Shown here: one piece after another, positions 1 through 9,755 of the stretch
Numbering within the stretch: the first letter of the stretch is position 1
How the letters are laid out: every line of letters starts with the position of its first letter
Assembly (NCBI RefSeq): GCF_010731295.1
Contig: NZ_AP022579.1
Location: 1,674,001 to 1,738,000 of the forward strand
DNA: 64,000 bases
Reading direction: 5' to 3'
Source of the DNA: Mycolicibacterium boenickei
GTDB taxonomy: Bacteria > Actinomycetota > Actinomycetes > Mycobacteriales > Mycobacteriaceae
Program-made: the position numbers and the translations under genes
Notes under the pieces: model-generated
The model's input: the letters and a program-made list of their open reading frames with translations, nothing else
What the model was told of the DNA's origin: nothing
Database searches by the model: none

Positions 1-552
1 GCAGGCTGTGTCGACGGCGACCGAGGGGCCCTGCAGCCCCAGCCGATAGCTGATCCGGCCCGCTGCCGCGGCGTTCGAGGTCCCGATGGCCATGTAGGCC
101 TCGATCTCGGGATACGTCAGCTCGTCAGAGGCCATTCCCAGGTAGTCGTGGGTGGCCAGACCCACGAACACACCGGTGTTGGTGTCGGCCAAAGCCGTTG
201 GTGCAGTGCCTGAATGCTCAACCGCGCGCCACGCAGTCTCAAGCAGAAGTCGATGTTGAGGGTCCATCAAGCGGACCTCGCGGGTCGACATCCCGAAGAA
301 CGGTGCGTCGAAGCCGGTCACGTCGTCGACGAACCCGGCGCGGCGAGTCACGACCTTGCCGGGCGAGCCCGGTTCGGGGTCGAAGAACTCGTCGACGTCC
401 CAGCGATCTTCGGGTATCTCCGATACCGCGTCCCGGCCTTCGCGCAACACATCCCAGAACGCTTCAGCGTCCGGTGCTCCGGGAAAACGCGCTGCGTAGC
501 CGATTATGGCAAAGCGAGGGGTCGATTTGGTCGGATGTTCGGCGGTTCCCAT
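1..552 (-). CDS. pks: Type I polyketide synthase, N-terminal ketosynthase fragment (TPP-type Pks)
   Basis: The first 184 codons of a modular polyketide synthase running off the left edge. The start ATG (550-552) follows an AGGAGGA ribosome site. The translation has the ketosynthase signature: FAIIGYAARFPGAPDAEAFW, then MDPQHRLLLETAWRAVEH, and ends at DTAC, so the catalytic Cys is the last residue visible. In characterised trehalose polyphleate loci the Pks next to papA3/mmpL10/fadD23 makes the long methyl-branched polyphleic acyl chain; assigning this gene to that role is inference from its neighbours. It is divergent from papA3 across a 230-bp shared promoter region. Everything after the KS Cys lies outside the window. 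Confidence 0.9.
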   Translation of the reverse strand, partial: MGTAEHPTKSTPRFAIIGYAARFPGAPDAEAFWDVLREGRDAVSEIPEDRWDVDEFFDPEPGSPGKVVTRRAGFVDDVTGFDAPFFGMSTREVRLMDPQHRLLLETAWRAVEHSGTAPTALADTNTGVFVGLATHDYLGMASDELTYPEIEAYMAIGTSNAAAAGRISYRLGLQGPSVAVDTAC

Positions 553-782
553 GCCGCTGTCCTCCTTGCATCGGCTGTCACACGGTGACTACGCGGGACG
601 TTTGTCGCACGCGAAAATTGTCCGCCCCCCGACGGCATTACGCACTATTGCAGATGAACCTGTGGCGTGTGGGACGCAACTCGTCCCCTGAGGTGGGGTG
701 GGCGGTTGCCAGCGGACCGAGGGTATGTTGGGCATCCACGGGGTGACCACGGCCACAGCGGCCAAACTGGGAGGGCGACGTT
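553..782. promoter_or_regulatory. Divergent pks/papA3 promoter region
   Basis: This 230-bp gap separates the two divergent genes and must carry both promoters. On the plus strand TATGTT (724-729) is a plausible -10 for papA3, giving a leader of about 50 nt with a GGGAGGG ribosome site at 770-776. A short inverted repeat GTCAC-ACG-GTGAC (577-589) lies just upstream of the pks ribosome site. No ORF in the gap is convincing. Confidence 0.5.
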
Positions 783-2204
783 TTGCGCATCGGCAAGATA
801 ACTGTTGGGGCACTTGAGGAATGGACGTTGAGTCCGGGCTCGGTAACTTCCTGGCATCCGACGCCCGCGGCTCAGGAAACTGCGCGCCAAGCTCCGCTGA
901 GCTCGGTTCCAGTTAGCTACATGCAGAGTCAACATCTTAGAAATTACTGCGAGAGAAACGCTGCGGGCCTGAACTTCTCGCGGCAGATCATCGCCAGTTG
1001 TGAAGTGCCTGGGCAGTGTGATATCGCGGCCATGGATCACGCGGTCAACTCCTACCTGCGCCGGCACGACACATTCCGCAGCTGGTTCAAACAGGCTGAG
1101 GACGGCAAATTCGTTAGGCATGCGATCGAAGATCCGGCGGATATCGAGTTCATGCCGGTCGATCAAGGTCATATGACCGTCGACGAAATTCACGCGCACG
1201 TCGTGGGCATCCCGAATCCGCTGGAATGGGGCTGCTTCACTTTCGGCATCATTCAGAACGAGAATCATTTCACATTCTTCGCGGCCATGGATCACGTGCA
1301 CGGTGACGCAACGCTGATCGGTACGACGATGATGGAAGCCAATGGCATGTATTCCGCGATGAGCGGAAGCGGCCAGGCCCTTCAGCTCCCGGAAGCCGGC
1401 AGCTTCGACGATTTCTGCATCCGTGAACGTGAGTACACCTCGGCCCTCACCCTGGATTCGCCCGGCGTGCGCGCGTGGATCGAGTTCGCCGAGAACAACC
1501 GCGACGGTTTTCCGGAATTCCCACTGCCGCTTGGCAACCCGGACAAGTCGATGAGCAGTGCCTGGAGCTCTCAGGTTCTGATGGACAACGCGCAGACGGA
1601 ACGCTTCGACGCCGCGTGCGCGGCGGCCGGCGCCCGATTTGTCGGCGGTCTGTTCGCCTGTCTGGGGCTGGTCGAGCATGAGTTCACCGGTGCGCTCACC
1701 TATTACGGACTCACGCCGAGAGATTCGCGCACCGCCAGCGACAATTTCATGACGCAGGGCTGGTTTACCGGCTTGATCCCGATTATTGTGCCCGTCGCCG
1801 CGACCTCTTTCAGTGACGCGGCAGGCGCGGCGCAGGCGTCATTCGATTCGGGCCTGGACATGGCGCGAGTGCCGTACTACCGCGTGTTGGAGTTGGCGCC
1901 GTGGTTGAACTGGCCGCAGCCGAACTTCCCGGTTTCGAATTTCCTGCACGGCGGCGCGGCTCCGCTCAACGCTATCCTTGCGGCGGGGGATCTGGGCCTT
2001 GCGAACAACATCGGGATGTACCCGGACAATCGGTTCTCGTACCAGTTGACGATCTACATTTTCAGGTACGGCGAGGGCACGGTGATGGCGATCATGCATC
2101 CCGACAATGCCGTTGCCAAGAAATCGGTCACGCGGTACATGGATGCGATGAGATCGGTGTCATCTCGGGTTGCTGACAGCGGGCACTGGGGGCGCGTCGC
2201 GTAG
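783..2204 (+). CDS. papA3: PapA3-like trehalose acyltransferase (condensation-fold)
   Basis: A 473-aa polyketide-associated protein (PapA). It starts at TTG (783) behind GGGAGGG; the N-terminus MRIGKITVGALEEW is typical of PapA proteins. The acyltransferase motif HxxxD is present as HVHGD (His171-Asp175). PapA enzymes of this clade transfer acyl groups from FadD/Pks products onto trehalose on the inner face of the membrane. In TPP-producing species PapA3 is proposed to make the diacyltrehalose that MmpL10 exports. It is followed after 51 bp by mmpL10 on the same strand. The PapA family call is firm; the trehalose substrate is inferred from the locus. Confidence 0.9.
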   Translation: MRIGKITVGALEEWTLSPGSVTSWHPTPAAQETARQAPLSSVPVSYMQSQHLRNYCERNAAGLNFSRQIIASCEVPGQCDIAAMDHAVNSYLRRHDTFRSWFKQAEDGKFVRHAIEDPADIEFMPVDQGHMTVDEIHAHVVGIPNPLEWGCFTFGIIQNENHFTFFAAMDHVHGDATLIGTTMMEANGMYSAMSGSGQALQLPEAGSFDDFCIREREYTSALTLDSPGVRAWIEFAENNRDGFPEFPLPLGNPDKSMSSAWSSQVLMDNAQTERFDAACAAAGARFVGGLFACLGLVEHEFTGALTYYGLTPRDSRTASDNFMTQGWFTGLIPIIVPVAATSFSDAAGAAQASFDSGLDMARVPYYRVLELAPWLNWPQPNFPVSNFLHGGAAPLNAILAAGDLGLANNIGMYPDNRFSYQLTIYIFRYGEGTVMAIMHPDNAVAKKSVTRYMDAMRSVSSRVADSGHWGRVA

Positions 2205-2255
2205 CGGCGAGCAAATGGATGCGATGCGCAACTTGGGCGCGAGGGTGAGGACGAG

Positions 2256-5231
2256 ATGCGACGGCTAGCCGATTTCGTGGTTCGGTGGCCCTGGGCGGTG
2301 ATCGGGATCTGGGCGGCGCTGTTGGTGGCCCTGCCCCTGGCGTGTCCGTCGCTGAGCGACATGGCCCAGAAGCATCCACTCGCCATCCTGCCCGGCGATG
2401 CACCGTCGAGTGTCACCGCGAAGAAGATGACCGAGGCCTTTCACGAGTCGGGCAACAACGACCTGCTGTTGGTGGCCCTGATCAACGAGAACGGGCTGGG
2501 GCCTTCGGACGAGGCGACCTACCGCAAGCTGGTGGACGCGTTGCGCGACGACGTCACAGACGTCGAGAGCGTGCAGGATTTCGTCGCCACCCCTCAACTG
2601 CGTCAGTTCCTGACCAGTAAGGACAAGACCACCTGGGTGTTGCCGGTGGGCCTGGTGGGAGAGTTGGGCACGCCGCGCGCGATCGACTCGTTCAATCGCG
2701 TTTCCGACATCGTCAAACTCAGTACGGCCGGCAGCCCGATGGCCGTCCACCTCACCGGTCCGGCGGCCACCGCCGCCGACCTCACCGTGGCGGGAGAGAA
2801 CGATCGGCTTCCGATCGAGCTCGCGATCGCGGTGCTGGTCCTGGCGGTGTTGCTGGTGGTCTACCGAAGTCCGGTGACGATGCTGTTGCCGCTGGTGACG
2901 ATCGGGTCCTCGCTATTGATCGCGCAGGCACTGGTGGCGGGCTTCTCCGAGCTCACCGGGGCCGGTGTCTCCAACCAATCCGTCGTATTTCTGAGCGCGA
3001 TCATGGCCGGCGCCGGCACGGACTATGCGGTGTTCCTGATCAGCCGCTATCACGACTATTTGCGGTCGGGCAAGAACTTCGACGAAGCGGTCCGGGCGGC
3101 GATGTCGTCGATCGGAAAAGTGATCACCGCGTCGGCCGCGACGGTGGGCCTGACCTTCCTGCTGTTGAGCTTCACCAAGATGGGCGTGTTCAAGACGGTG
3201 GGCGTGGCCGCGGCGATCGGTATCGCCGTCGCCTACCTGGCCGGACTGACCCTGCTGCCGGCCATCCTGGTGCTGGTCGGTCCGCGCGGCTGGGTGAAGC
3301 CGCGGCGTGAACTGACCGCCCGGTTCTGGCGGCGTTCCGGAATCCGCATCGTGCGACGTCCGGTGCCGCATCTCGTTGCCAGTCTTCTCGTGCTGGCCTT
3401 GCTGGCCGGTGCCGCGATCTTCGCCAGCTACAACTACGACGACCGCAAGGTCGTGGCGGCGTCGGCACCGAGTTCGATCGGGTATGCCGCGGTCGAACGT
3501 CATTTCCCGATCAGCCAGTCGATTCCCGAATACATCCTGATCCAGTCGCCGCATGACCTGCGGACGCCGCGAGGCATGGCGGACCTGGAGCAGATGGCTT
3601 CGCGTGTCGCACAGTTGCCCGACGTCGGCCTGGTCAGCGGCATCTCCCGCCCCTTGGGCGAGGTGCCCGCGGAGTTCCGGGCCACGTTCCAGGCGGGCAT
3701 CGTCGGGACCCGGCTGGCCGACGGCTCCCAGCAGATCGATCAGCGCTCCGGAGATCTCAACCGACTGGCGGCCGGGGCCAACACGTTGGCGGGCAGCCTC
3801 GCTGACGTGCGCGCCCAGATCAACCAGATCGCGCCCAGCCTGCAGAGTGTGGTCGACACGTTCTCCTCGGCGCGCAGCGAATACGGCGGCGACAAACTGG
3901 TGAAGGACGTCGCAACCGCGGCCAAGCTCGTGCAGAGCATCAACGCGCTCTCCAACGCCATGGGCTACAACGTGTCGGCGGTCAAGAACATCTTCGGCTG
4001 GATCGAGCCGGTCCTGGCGGCGCTGCAGAACAACGCCGTCTGCGACAACAACCCGTCGTGTGCCGAGACCCGCATCCAGTTTCAGCGCCTGGTCGACGAG
4101 AACAACGCAGGCAGCCTCAACGAGATCAACGATCTCGCGCATCAGCTGAACGGCGCGGGCGACGACAAGCAGTCCCTCAACTCCTCGGTCGCGAAGCTGA
4201 ACGCGGCGCTGGCCAGCGTCAACAAGGCGGTCAACGCCATGGGGTTGAACAAGCCCGGCGGTCCGCAGTCCGGCTTGAAGGATCTGCAATCAGGCGCCAA
4301 CCGCCTGGCCGGCGGAAGCCGGGAAGTGGCGGGTGGCGTCGACGAACTCGTCAAGCAGATCAAGGTGATCTCGGCCGGACTGGACCAGGCCTCGGCGTTC
4401 CTGTTGACGATGCGCAACGACGCCGCAGATCCGGCACAGGCGGGGTTCAACATTCCGCCAGAGGTGCTGAACATGCCGGAGTTCAAGAAGGCGTCCTCGG
4501 CGTACGTCTCGCCCGACGGCCGGTCGGTGCGGTATCTGGTTCAGACCAAGCTGAACCCGTTCAGCTCCGAGGCGATGGACCAGGTCAATCAGATCCAGGA
4601 CATCGCCCGGGGTGCCCAGCCGAACACCACGCTGGCCGATGCCTCGATATCGATGGGCGGATTCCCGGCATCTCTGCGGGACACCCGTGACTACTACCAG
4701 CAGGACATCCGGTTCATCATGACCGCGACTCTGATCGTGGTGCTGCTGATCCTGATGTTGCTGCTGCGCTCGATCATCGCGCCGCTCTACCTGGTCGGAT
4801 CCGTGGTGGTCTCGTACTTCGCGGCACTCGGCATCAGTGTCCTGGTGTTCCAGAACCTCCTGGGCCAGCAATTGCATTGGAGCGTGCCACCACTGGCCTT
4901 CGTGGTGCTGATCGCGGTGGGTGCGGACTACAACATGCTGATGGTCTCGCGACTGCGCGACGAGTCGCCGCGCAGTACGCGGTACGGCGTGATCCGTACC
5001 CTGAGTTCCACAGGCGGCGTGATCACCGCAGCGGGTCTGATCTTCGCCGCCTCGGTGGCCGGCCTGATGTTCTCCTCGATCGGCATAGTGGTACAGGGCG
5101 GCTTCATGATCGGCGTGGGCATCCTGCTGGATACCTTCGTGGTGCGCACCATCACGGTGCCTGCCATTGCCGCGCTGGTCGGTAAGGCGAACTGGTGGCC
5201 GTCGCGCGTGACAGGGCGGCTGCGCACGTGA
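2256..5231 (+). CDS. mmpL10: MmpL10-type RND lipid transporter
   Basis: A 991-aa MmpL transporter. The topology is visible: TM1 near the N-terminus (WPWAVIGIWAALLVALPL), a periplasmic domain, a TM2-6 bundle around residues 185-350 carrying the GTDYAVFLISRY proton-relay region, a long second extracellular domain rich in coiled-coil-like Asn/Gln/Ala sequence (about 400-800), and the TM8-12 bundle with GADYNMLMVSRLRDE. These GTDY/GADYN segments hold the conserved Asp-Tyr pairs of MmpL proton transfer. Position between papA3 and the PE-PPE gene fits MmpL10 of TPP loci, which moves acyltrehalose across the inner membrane. ATG start with GGGTGAGGACGAG upstream. Confidence 0.92.
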   Translation: MRRLADFVVRWPWAVIGIWAALLVALPLACPSLSDMAQKHPLAILPGDAPSSVTAKKMTEAFHESGNNDLLLVALINENGLGPSDEATYRKLVDALRDDVTDVESVQDFVATPQLRQFLTSKDKTTWVLPVGLVGELGTPRAIDSFNRVSDIVKLSTAGSPMAVHLTGPAATAADLTVAGENDRLPIELAIAVLVLAVLLVVYRSPVTMLLPLVTIGSSLLIAQALVAGFSELTGAGVSNQSVVFLSAIMAGAGTDYAVFLISRYHDYLRSGKNFDEAVRAAMSSIGKVITASAATVGLTFLLLSFTKMGVFKTVGVAAAIGIAVAYLAGLTLLPAILVLVGPRGWVKPRRELTARFWRRSGIRIVRRPVPHLVASLLVLALLAGAAIFASYNYDDRKVVAASAPSSIGYAAVERHFPISQSIPEYILIQSPHDLRTPRGMADLEQMASRVAQLPDVGLVSGISRPLGEVPAEFRATFQAGIVGTRLADGSQQIDQRSGDLNRLAAGANTLAGSLADVRAQINQIAPSLQSVVDTFSSARSEYGGDKLVKDVATAAKLVQSINALSNAMGYNVSAVKNIFGWIEPVLAALQNNAVCDNNPSCAETRIQFQRLVDENNAGSLNEINDLAHQLNGAGDDKQSLNSSVAKLNAALASVNKAVNAMGLNKPGGPQSGLKDLQSGANRLAGGSREVAGGVDELVKQIKVISAGLDQASAFLLTMRNDAADPAQAGFNIPPEVLNMPEFKKASSAYVSPDGRSVRYLVQTKLNPFSSEAMDQVNQIQDIARGAQPNTTLADASISMGGFPASLRDTRDYYQQDIRFIMTATLIVVLLILMLLLRSIIAPLYLVGSVVVSYFAALGISVLVFQNLLGQQLHWSVPPLAFVVLIAVGADYNMLMVSRLRDESPRSTRYGVIRTLSSTGGVITAAGLIFAASVAGLMFSSIGIVVQGGFMIGVGILLDTFVVRTITVPAIAALVGKANWWPSRVTGRLRT

Positions 5232-5268
5232 GGAGCGATTCGGAAGGGTGCGCACGTGAGAGGCGATC
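5221..5268. repeat. 20-bp imperfect direct duplication at the mmpL10 stop codon
   Basis: TGCGCACGTGAGGAGCGATT (5221-5240) recurs as TGCGCACGTGAGAGGCGATC (5249-5268), 28 bp apart. The first copy contains the mmpL10 stop codon. It opens the 120-bp gap before the PE-PPE gene. It looks like a small tandem duplication; no function is evident. Confidence 0.6.
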
Positions 5269-5354
5269 TTGAAGTTGCGCGCACAACTGTGGGTGAGCAC
5301 GCACGTGTGATGTGTGTGAGACTACGAAACGAAGCGGGGCGATAGGGAGTGGAG

Positions 5355-6494
5355 ATGAAGAAACTCCTTGCAGGACTTGCATTGTTGATGGCCACCAGCG
5401 TCACCGGGTCCTCTGGCGTCCTCGGTAGTGCCTGGGCCGATGACACGCCGGCCCCGACGCCGCCGCCGGGCGGGCCCGCCGCCGGGACACCGTCCAACCC
5501 TGGAACCGCCTACGCCCTCGGCGGCGCCCACGTCCTCGGGATCCCCTACGACGAGTACATCCGGATGACCGGTGAGAAGTGGTTCCCCGGCATGAAGCGG
5601 ACGAAGGTCGACTACCCGGCCGGCCAGGTTCAGGGGCACACCCTGGAGCGTTTCTTCCCGGGTATCGGCGCGCTCGGAGAGAAGTTCTATCCCGGCATCG
5701 GTCTCGACGGTCCCAGCATCGGCGAGTCGGTCGATGAGGGAGAAGGAAACCTCGACGCGGCGATCCGCAACGGTGGCAAGGGAACAGCGATGGGGCTGTC
5801 CGAGGGAGCGCTCGTACTCAATGCCGTGAAGGCGCGGCTGGCCAATGACCCCACTGCTCCGCCACCCGACCAACTGAGCTTCGCGACATTCGGCGACCCG
5901 ATTGCCAAGCATCCCTTCGGTGAGAGCTTCCTGACCCAGAACTTTCCCGTCGGCAGCGTCGTGCCGTTCATGGACTACCGGATACCGGCTCCGGTGGAGA
6001 GCCAGTACCACACCGACCAGTACATCTCCGCCTACGACAGCATCGCGGACTGGCCGGACCGGCCCGACAACTGGATGAGCGTGATCAACGCGATCGCCGG
6101 CCTGGCCACCGGTCACACCGCGATCGCGTTCACCAATCCGAGCAATGTCCCGGCGCAGAACATCAGGACGACGGTCAACTCCAAGGGCGGGACCACCACG
6201 ACGTACATGGTTCCCGAAGAGCACCTTCCGCTGGTGTTGCCCTTCAAGTACCTCGGATACGACAAGAACACGCTCAACGAGCTGGACCGGGTGCTGTTGC
6301 CCATGGTGGACGCCGGTTACTCGCGCAACGACGACCCGGCGACCGCTCCGATCACGGTGGACCCGGTGCACGGTTTCGACCCCGCGGAAGTGACCGCTCC
6401 CGCCAACGAGGCAACCTTCGGCGGCAACACCGATCCGATGTCGGAGCTTGCCAACGCTGCGTTGTCAGTGCTGAACCCCAACGGTGCGGGCTGA
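5355..6494 (+). CDS. Secreted PE-PPE-domain serine acyltransferase/hydrolase of the TPP locus
   Basis: A 379-aa exported alpha/beta-hydrolase of the PE-PPE domain family. ATG 5355 is chosen over the in-frame GTG 5349 because AGGGAG sits correctly upstream of it. A Sec signal peptide ([18 protein letters not shown]...) ends at AWA|DD. The nucleophile motif GLSEG places the catalytic Ser at residue 149; the downstream segment [14 protein letters not shown] and His residues (GHTAIAF, EEHLP) supply candidate triad partners. It is called 'PE' in TPP loci only because of the domain name: there is no PE N-terminal domain. The locus protein is proposed to transfer acyl chains between diacyltrehaloses outside the membrane to build TPP. 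Lipase or esterase activity is the alternative. Confidence 0.85.
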   Translation: MKKLLAGLALLMATSVTGSSGVLGSAWADDTPAPTPPPGGPAAGTPSNPGTAYALGGAHVLGIPYDEYIRMTGEKWFPGMKRTKVDYPAGQVQGHTLERFFPGIGALGEKFYPGIGLDGPSIGESVDEGEGNLDAAIRNGGKGTAMGLSEGALVLNAVKARLANDPTAPPPDQLSFATFGDPIAKHPFGESFLTQNFPVGSVVPFMDYRIPAPVESQYHTDQYISAYDSIADWPDRPDNWMSVINAIAGLATGHTAIAFTNPSNVPAQNIRTTVNSKGGTTTTYMVPEEHLPLVLPFKYLGYDKNTLNELDRVLLPMVDAGYSRNDDPATAPITVDPVHGFDPAEVTAPANEATFGGNTDPMSELANAALSVLNPNGAG

Positions 6495-6540
6495 CGCTGT
6501 TTCCGAACAGATTGATTCGACGAGTTACGGACGTGATGTG

Positions 6541-8292
6541 ATGCCTGGTCCCCAATCATCAATTCTGTCGATGCTGCACGGACGTGCCAGTCTTCGCCCC
6601 GACGACGTTGCCTTCACCTTCACCGACTACACGGCGAACCCGGCGGGTGTCACCGAGTCTCTGACGTGGTCGCAGCTGTCACGCCGGACGATGAACGCGG
6701 CACGCGAGATCAGCCTGCACGGGTCGGTCGGTGACCGCGCGGTGATCCTGGCCCCGCAGGGTCTCGAGTACATCCTGGCGTTCCTGGGTTCCATGCAGGC
6801 CGGCTTCGTGGCGGTGCCGCTGCCGATGCCTCACCGCGGCTCGAGCCACGACCGCGTGAGCGCGGTGTTCATCGATACGAAGCCGTCGGTGGTCCTGACC
6901 ACGTCCGCCGTCGCCGAGGACGTCGGTGATTACGTGGATCAATCACGGATGAGCACCGCGCCGAAGATCGTCGCGATCGATTCGCTGGATTTGGACACTG
7001 ACGACGGGCCGGACGGATTCGACAGCGGCGCAGTTGAATTCCCGACCACGGCGTATCTGCAGTACAGCTCGGGTTCGACCCGGCTGCCCACCGGGGTGAT
7101 GATCTCGCACCGCAACGTCCAGGCGAACTTCGAGCAGCTCATGCGGGGGTTCTTCGCGGATACGCAGGGTTCCATCAAGGATGCGACGATCGTGTCGTGG
7201 CTGCCCTTCTACCACGACATGGGGCTGGTACTGGGTGTCTGCGCACCCATCCTGAGCGGCTACCGGGCGGCGCTGACGAGCCCGCTCGCGTTCTTGGAGA
7301 GCCCTGCCAGGTGGGTGCGGGCGCTCGCCGAGAATCCTCGGGCCTTTTCCGCGGCGCCCAACTTCGCCTTCGAGCTGGCCGCCCGCAAGACCAAGGATGC
7401 CGACCTCGCCGGGCTGGACCTCGGTGGCGTGGTGGGCATCATCAACGGCGCCGAGCGGGTCGAGCCGGCAACCCTGGAACGTTTCGCAGACCGGTTCGCC
7501 CACTTCGGTTTTCGCGACCACATGCTGCGTCCCTCGTATGGGTTGGCGGAGGCGACCGTGTTCGTGGCGACCGGCAAGTGGAGCGAGTCGTCGGAGCCGG
7601 ACGCGTTCGATGTCGACGAACTGTCTGAGGGCCGGGTCCGGCGCTGTGCGGCCGGAAAGGGTTCTGCGCTGGTCAGATACGACGTGCCGCAGTCGCCCGC
7701 GGTGCGGATCGTCGATGCCGAGACGAGCCGGGAATGCGGGCCGGATGTGGTCGGCGAGATCTGGGTGCACGGCGACAATGTCGCGGCCGGGTACTGGAGC
7801 CGGTCGCCCGAGGAGCAGCAGTGCTTCGGTGCCACAATCGTCGACCCGACACCGGGTACCCCGGACGGCCCCTGGTTGAAAACCGGTGACCTGGGCTTCA
7901 TCTCGAACGGCGATCTCTTCATCGTCGGGCGGATCAAGGATCTGCTGATCATCCGCGGGCGTAACCACTATCCCGAGGACATCGAAGCGACGGTCCAACA
8001 GATCACCGGTGGACGGGTGGCGGCGATCTCGGTTCCGGTGAACAGCACCGAGAAGCTGGTGACGGTGATCGAGGTCAAGAAGCGGGGAGAGTCCCCGGTC
8101 GAAGCGGTGCACTGGCTCAAGGAGATCAAGAGCGACGTCACCTCCGCGATATCCAATGCGCACGGACTGAATGTCGGGGATCTCGTTCTCGTACCGCCGG
8201 GGTCGATTCCCACGACGACGAGTGGCAAGGTCCGCCGCGCCGCCTGCGTCGAGCAGTACCGGCAGGACGAATTCACCCGCTTGGACGCCTGA
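6541..8292 (+). CDS. fadD23: FadD23-like long-chain fatty acyl-AMP ligase
   Basis: A 583-aa FAAL/FadD enzyme that activates a fatty acid as acyl-adenylate and loads it onto the partner Pks. ATG 6541 is preferred because [17 protein letters not shown] lines up with the usual FadD23 N-terminus; an in-frame GTG at 6484 would overlap the preceding gene and has no ribosome site. The P-loop is [13 protein letters not shown], followed by [39 protein letters not shown] and the C-terminal [21 protein letters not shown] hinge. The terminal [24 protein letters not shown] resembles M. tuberculosis FadD23. The spacing behind the PE-PPE gene (46 nt) suggests one transcript from papA3 onward. Confidence 0.92.
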   Translation: MPGPQSSILSMLHGRASLRPDDVAFTFTDYTANPAGVTESLTWSQLSRRTMNAAREISLHGSVGDRAVILAPQGLEYILAFLGSMQAGFVAVPLPMPHRGSSHDRVSAVFIDTKPSVVLTTSAVAEDVGDYVDQSRMSTAPKIVAIDSLDLDTDDGPDGFDSGAVEFPTTAYLQYSSGSTRLPTGVMISHRNVQANFEQLMRGFFADTQGSIKDATIVSWLPFYHDMGLVLGVCAPILSGYRAALTSPLAFLESPARWVRALAENPRAFSAAPNFAFELAARKTKDADLAGLDLGGVVGIINGAERVEPATLERFADRFAHFGFRDHMLRPSYGLAEATVFVATGKWSESSEPDAFDVDELSEGRVRRCAAGKGSALVRYDVPQSPAVRIVDAETSRECGPDVVGEIWVHGDNVAAGYWSRSPEEQQCFGATIVDPTPGTPDGPWLKTGDLGFISNGDLFIVGRIKDLLIIRGRNHYPEDIEATVQQITGGRVAAISVPVNSTEKLVTVIEVKKRGESPVEAVHWLKEIKSDVTSAISNAHGLNVGDLVLVPPGSIPTTTSGKVRRAACVEQYRQDEFTRLDA

Positions 8293-8294
8293 GC

Positions 8295-8342
8295 GCGCGG
8301 TACCGCAGCGCGGTACCGCGCGAGATTGCAGTAGTGCACTAC
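8295..8342. promoter_or_regulatory. Palindrome cluster upstream of the P450 gene
   Basis: GCGCGGTACCGC occurs twice (8295-8306 and 8308-8319); the second copy extends to a perfect 14-bp palindrome GCGCGGTACCGCGC (8308-8321). It is followed by a perfect 12-bp palindrome GTAGTGCACTAC (8331-8342). They sit in the 122-bp gap between fadD23 and the P450, so they could be operator sites or a hairpin separating the core TPP genes from the P450 unit. Confidence 0.5.
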
Positions 8343-8414
8343 CGAGTGCGGCCGGCCGCGGGCGCGCGATGATTCCCAGGGGATTCCAGGGAACGTCGCC
8401 GCTTGGGGGACCGC

Positions 8415-9755
8415 ATGACCGATCAGGCCGTCGCCGGGGTGCACCCGCCGCAAGTGCGCTCACCCAGGCTTGTGCAAGCGGTGGGATTCGTCGCGTTCCG
8501 CCGCAAGGCGATGCGGAGTTGGATCAAGCGACACGGACACATCTTCGAGATCAAGGCTCCCCTCTTCGGACGCTCCGTCATCGTCTCCGATCCGGCCCTG
8601 GTGCGGTCGGTGTGTACCGCGAGCGTCGACCAGTTGGTCAATGTGCAGCCGAACCTCAGCAACCTGTTCGGGCCGGGGTCGATTTTCGCGCTCGACGGTG
8701 ACCGGCATCGGGACCGGCGGCGGCTGCTCGTCCCGATGTTCCACGGGCAGAGCCTCAGGAACCACGACACGGCCATCGAGGAGGAGACGGTCCGGGAATC
8801 TGCGAATTGGCCTGAGGGCAAGGAATTCCGGACCCTGGAGCCGATGAGCAGGATCACGTTGAACGTGATCCTGCGGCTCATGTTCGGGGCGGACGAAGCT
8901 GACAGTGCCGAGCTGGCGGGGCTTCGCGAGATCATCCCGCCGTTCAAGGGACTCGGGTCCTACATGGCGTTCGTGTCGACGCCGTCATTCCCGACGGGAC
9001 GCTGGAGTCCGTGGGGTGTCTTGAACGCGTATCGCCGGGCATACGACCGGATCGTGCTCACGCTCATCGACCGGGCGGAAGCCGACCCGCGCCTCGACGA
9101 ACGCGACGACGTCCTGGCGGTGGTGCTCCGCAGCCGGCGGGCCGGCGGAACCGGGATGTCGCGGCAGGACATCTGTGATGAGCTACTGGCGTTGATCGCT
9201 GCCGGTCACGAAACCACCGCATCGGCGCTGAGTTGGACGTTCGAGCGGTTGCGGCGCCATCCGGACGTGCTGGCCGCGTTGGTGAGGGAGGTCGACGACG
9301 GCGGCAGCGACTTCCGTCGGGCCACGATTCTGGAACTGCTGCGCGTCCGGACCGTCATCGATGTGGCCGGCCGCCGGGTGCGGGCGCCGAGTTACCGCCT
9401 CGGCCGATGGCGGATTCCGCAGGGGCGCACAGTGCTCGTGCGTATCGCCGACCTGCACGAGAATTCGGACAACTTCACTCACGCCGAACGTTTCGAGCCC
9501 TGCCGCTTCCTGCACACCCGGCCGGCGCCACCGGAATGGCTGGCCTTCGGTGGCGGCGTACGGCGTTGCCCCGGCGCGGATTTCGCGTTGACCGAGATGG
9601 ACGTCGTGTTGCGGACGGTGCTGCGTGATTTCTCGATCCAGACCGACACCGCCCCGGATGAGAAGGCGCGGTTCCACGGCGTCGCCCATACCCCGAAGCG
9701 CGGCGGCCGCGTCGTCGTCAGGCGCCGATACCGCCCTGGCGAAGGTCGGCCCTAG
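8415..9755 (+). CDS. Cytochrome P450 (CYP135/138-like)
   Basis: A 446-aa P450. ATG 8415 follows TTGGGGGA; the in-frame TTG 8403 is less likely. The I-helix oxygen-binding motif is AAGHETTASALSW, the K-helix ExxR appears as ELLRVRT, and the haem-ligand loop FGGGVRRCPGADFA has Cys385 as thiolate ligand. It is complete in length for a soluble bacterial P450 and needs ferredoxin/reductase partners encoded elsewhere. Its position directly behind fadD23, and its 1-nt overlap with the next acyltransferase gene, suggest that it hydroxylates an acyl chain or the glycolipid of this locus. That substrate is inference; P450s of this group in mycobacteria are largely uncharacterised. Confidence 0.9.
   Translation: MTDQAVAGVHPPQVRSPRLVQAVGFVAFRRKAMRSWIKRHGHIFEIKAPLFGRSVIVSDPALVRSVCTASVDQLVNVQPNLSNLFGPGSIFALDGDRHRDRRRLLVPMFHGQSLRNHDTAIEEETVRESANWPEGKEFRTLEPMSRITLNVILRLMFGADEADSAELAGLREIIPPFKGLGSYMAFVSTPSFPTGRWSPWGVLNAYRRAYDRIVLTLIDRAEADPRLDERDDVLAVVLRSRRAGGTGMSRQDICDELLALIAAGHETTASALSWTFERLRRHPDVLAALVREVDDGGSDFRRATILELLRVRTVIDVAGRRVRAPSYRLGRWRIPQGRTVLVRIADLHENSDNFTHAERFEPCRFLHTRPAPPEWLAFGGGVRRCPGADFALTEMDVVLRTVLRDFSIQTDTAPDEKARFHGVAHTPKRGGRVVVRRRYRPGEGRP

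Noticed and set aside
645..1679. 344-aa minus-strand reading frame opposite papA3
   Set aside because: Arg/His-rich antisense shadow of a clearly coding PapA gene; no ribosome site and no recognisable domain.
2913..5300. Long minus-strand reading frames opposite mmpL10
   Set aside because: High-GC antisense shadows; composition is Arg/His/Gln-rich and the plus strand has a complete MmpL protein.
5355..6494. Treating the TPP-locus PE protein as a PE/PPE family surface protein
   Set aside because: There is no PE or PPE N-terminal domain; it has a Sec signal peptide and the C-terminal-type PE-PPE hydrolase domain only.
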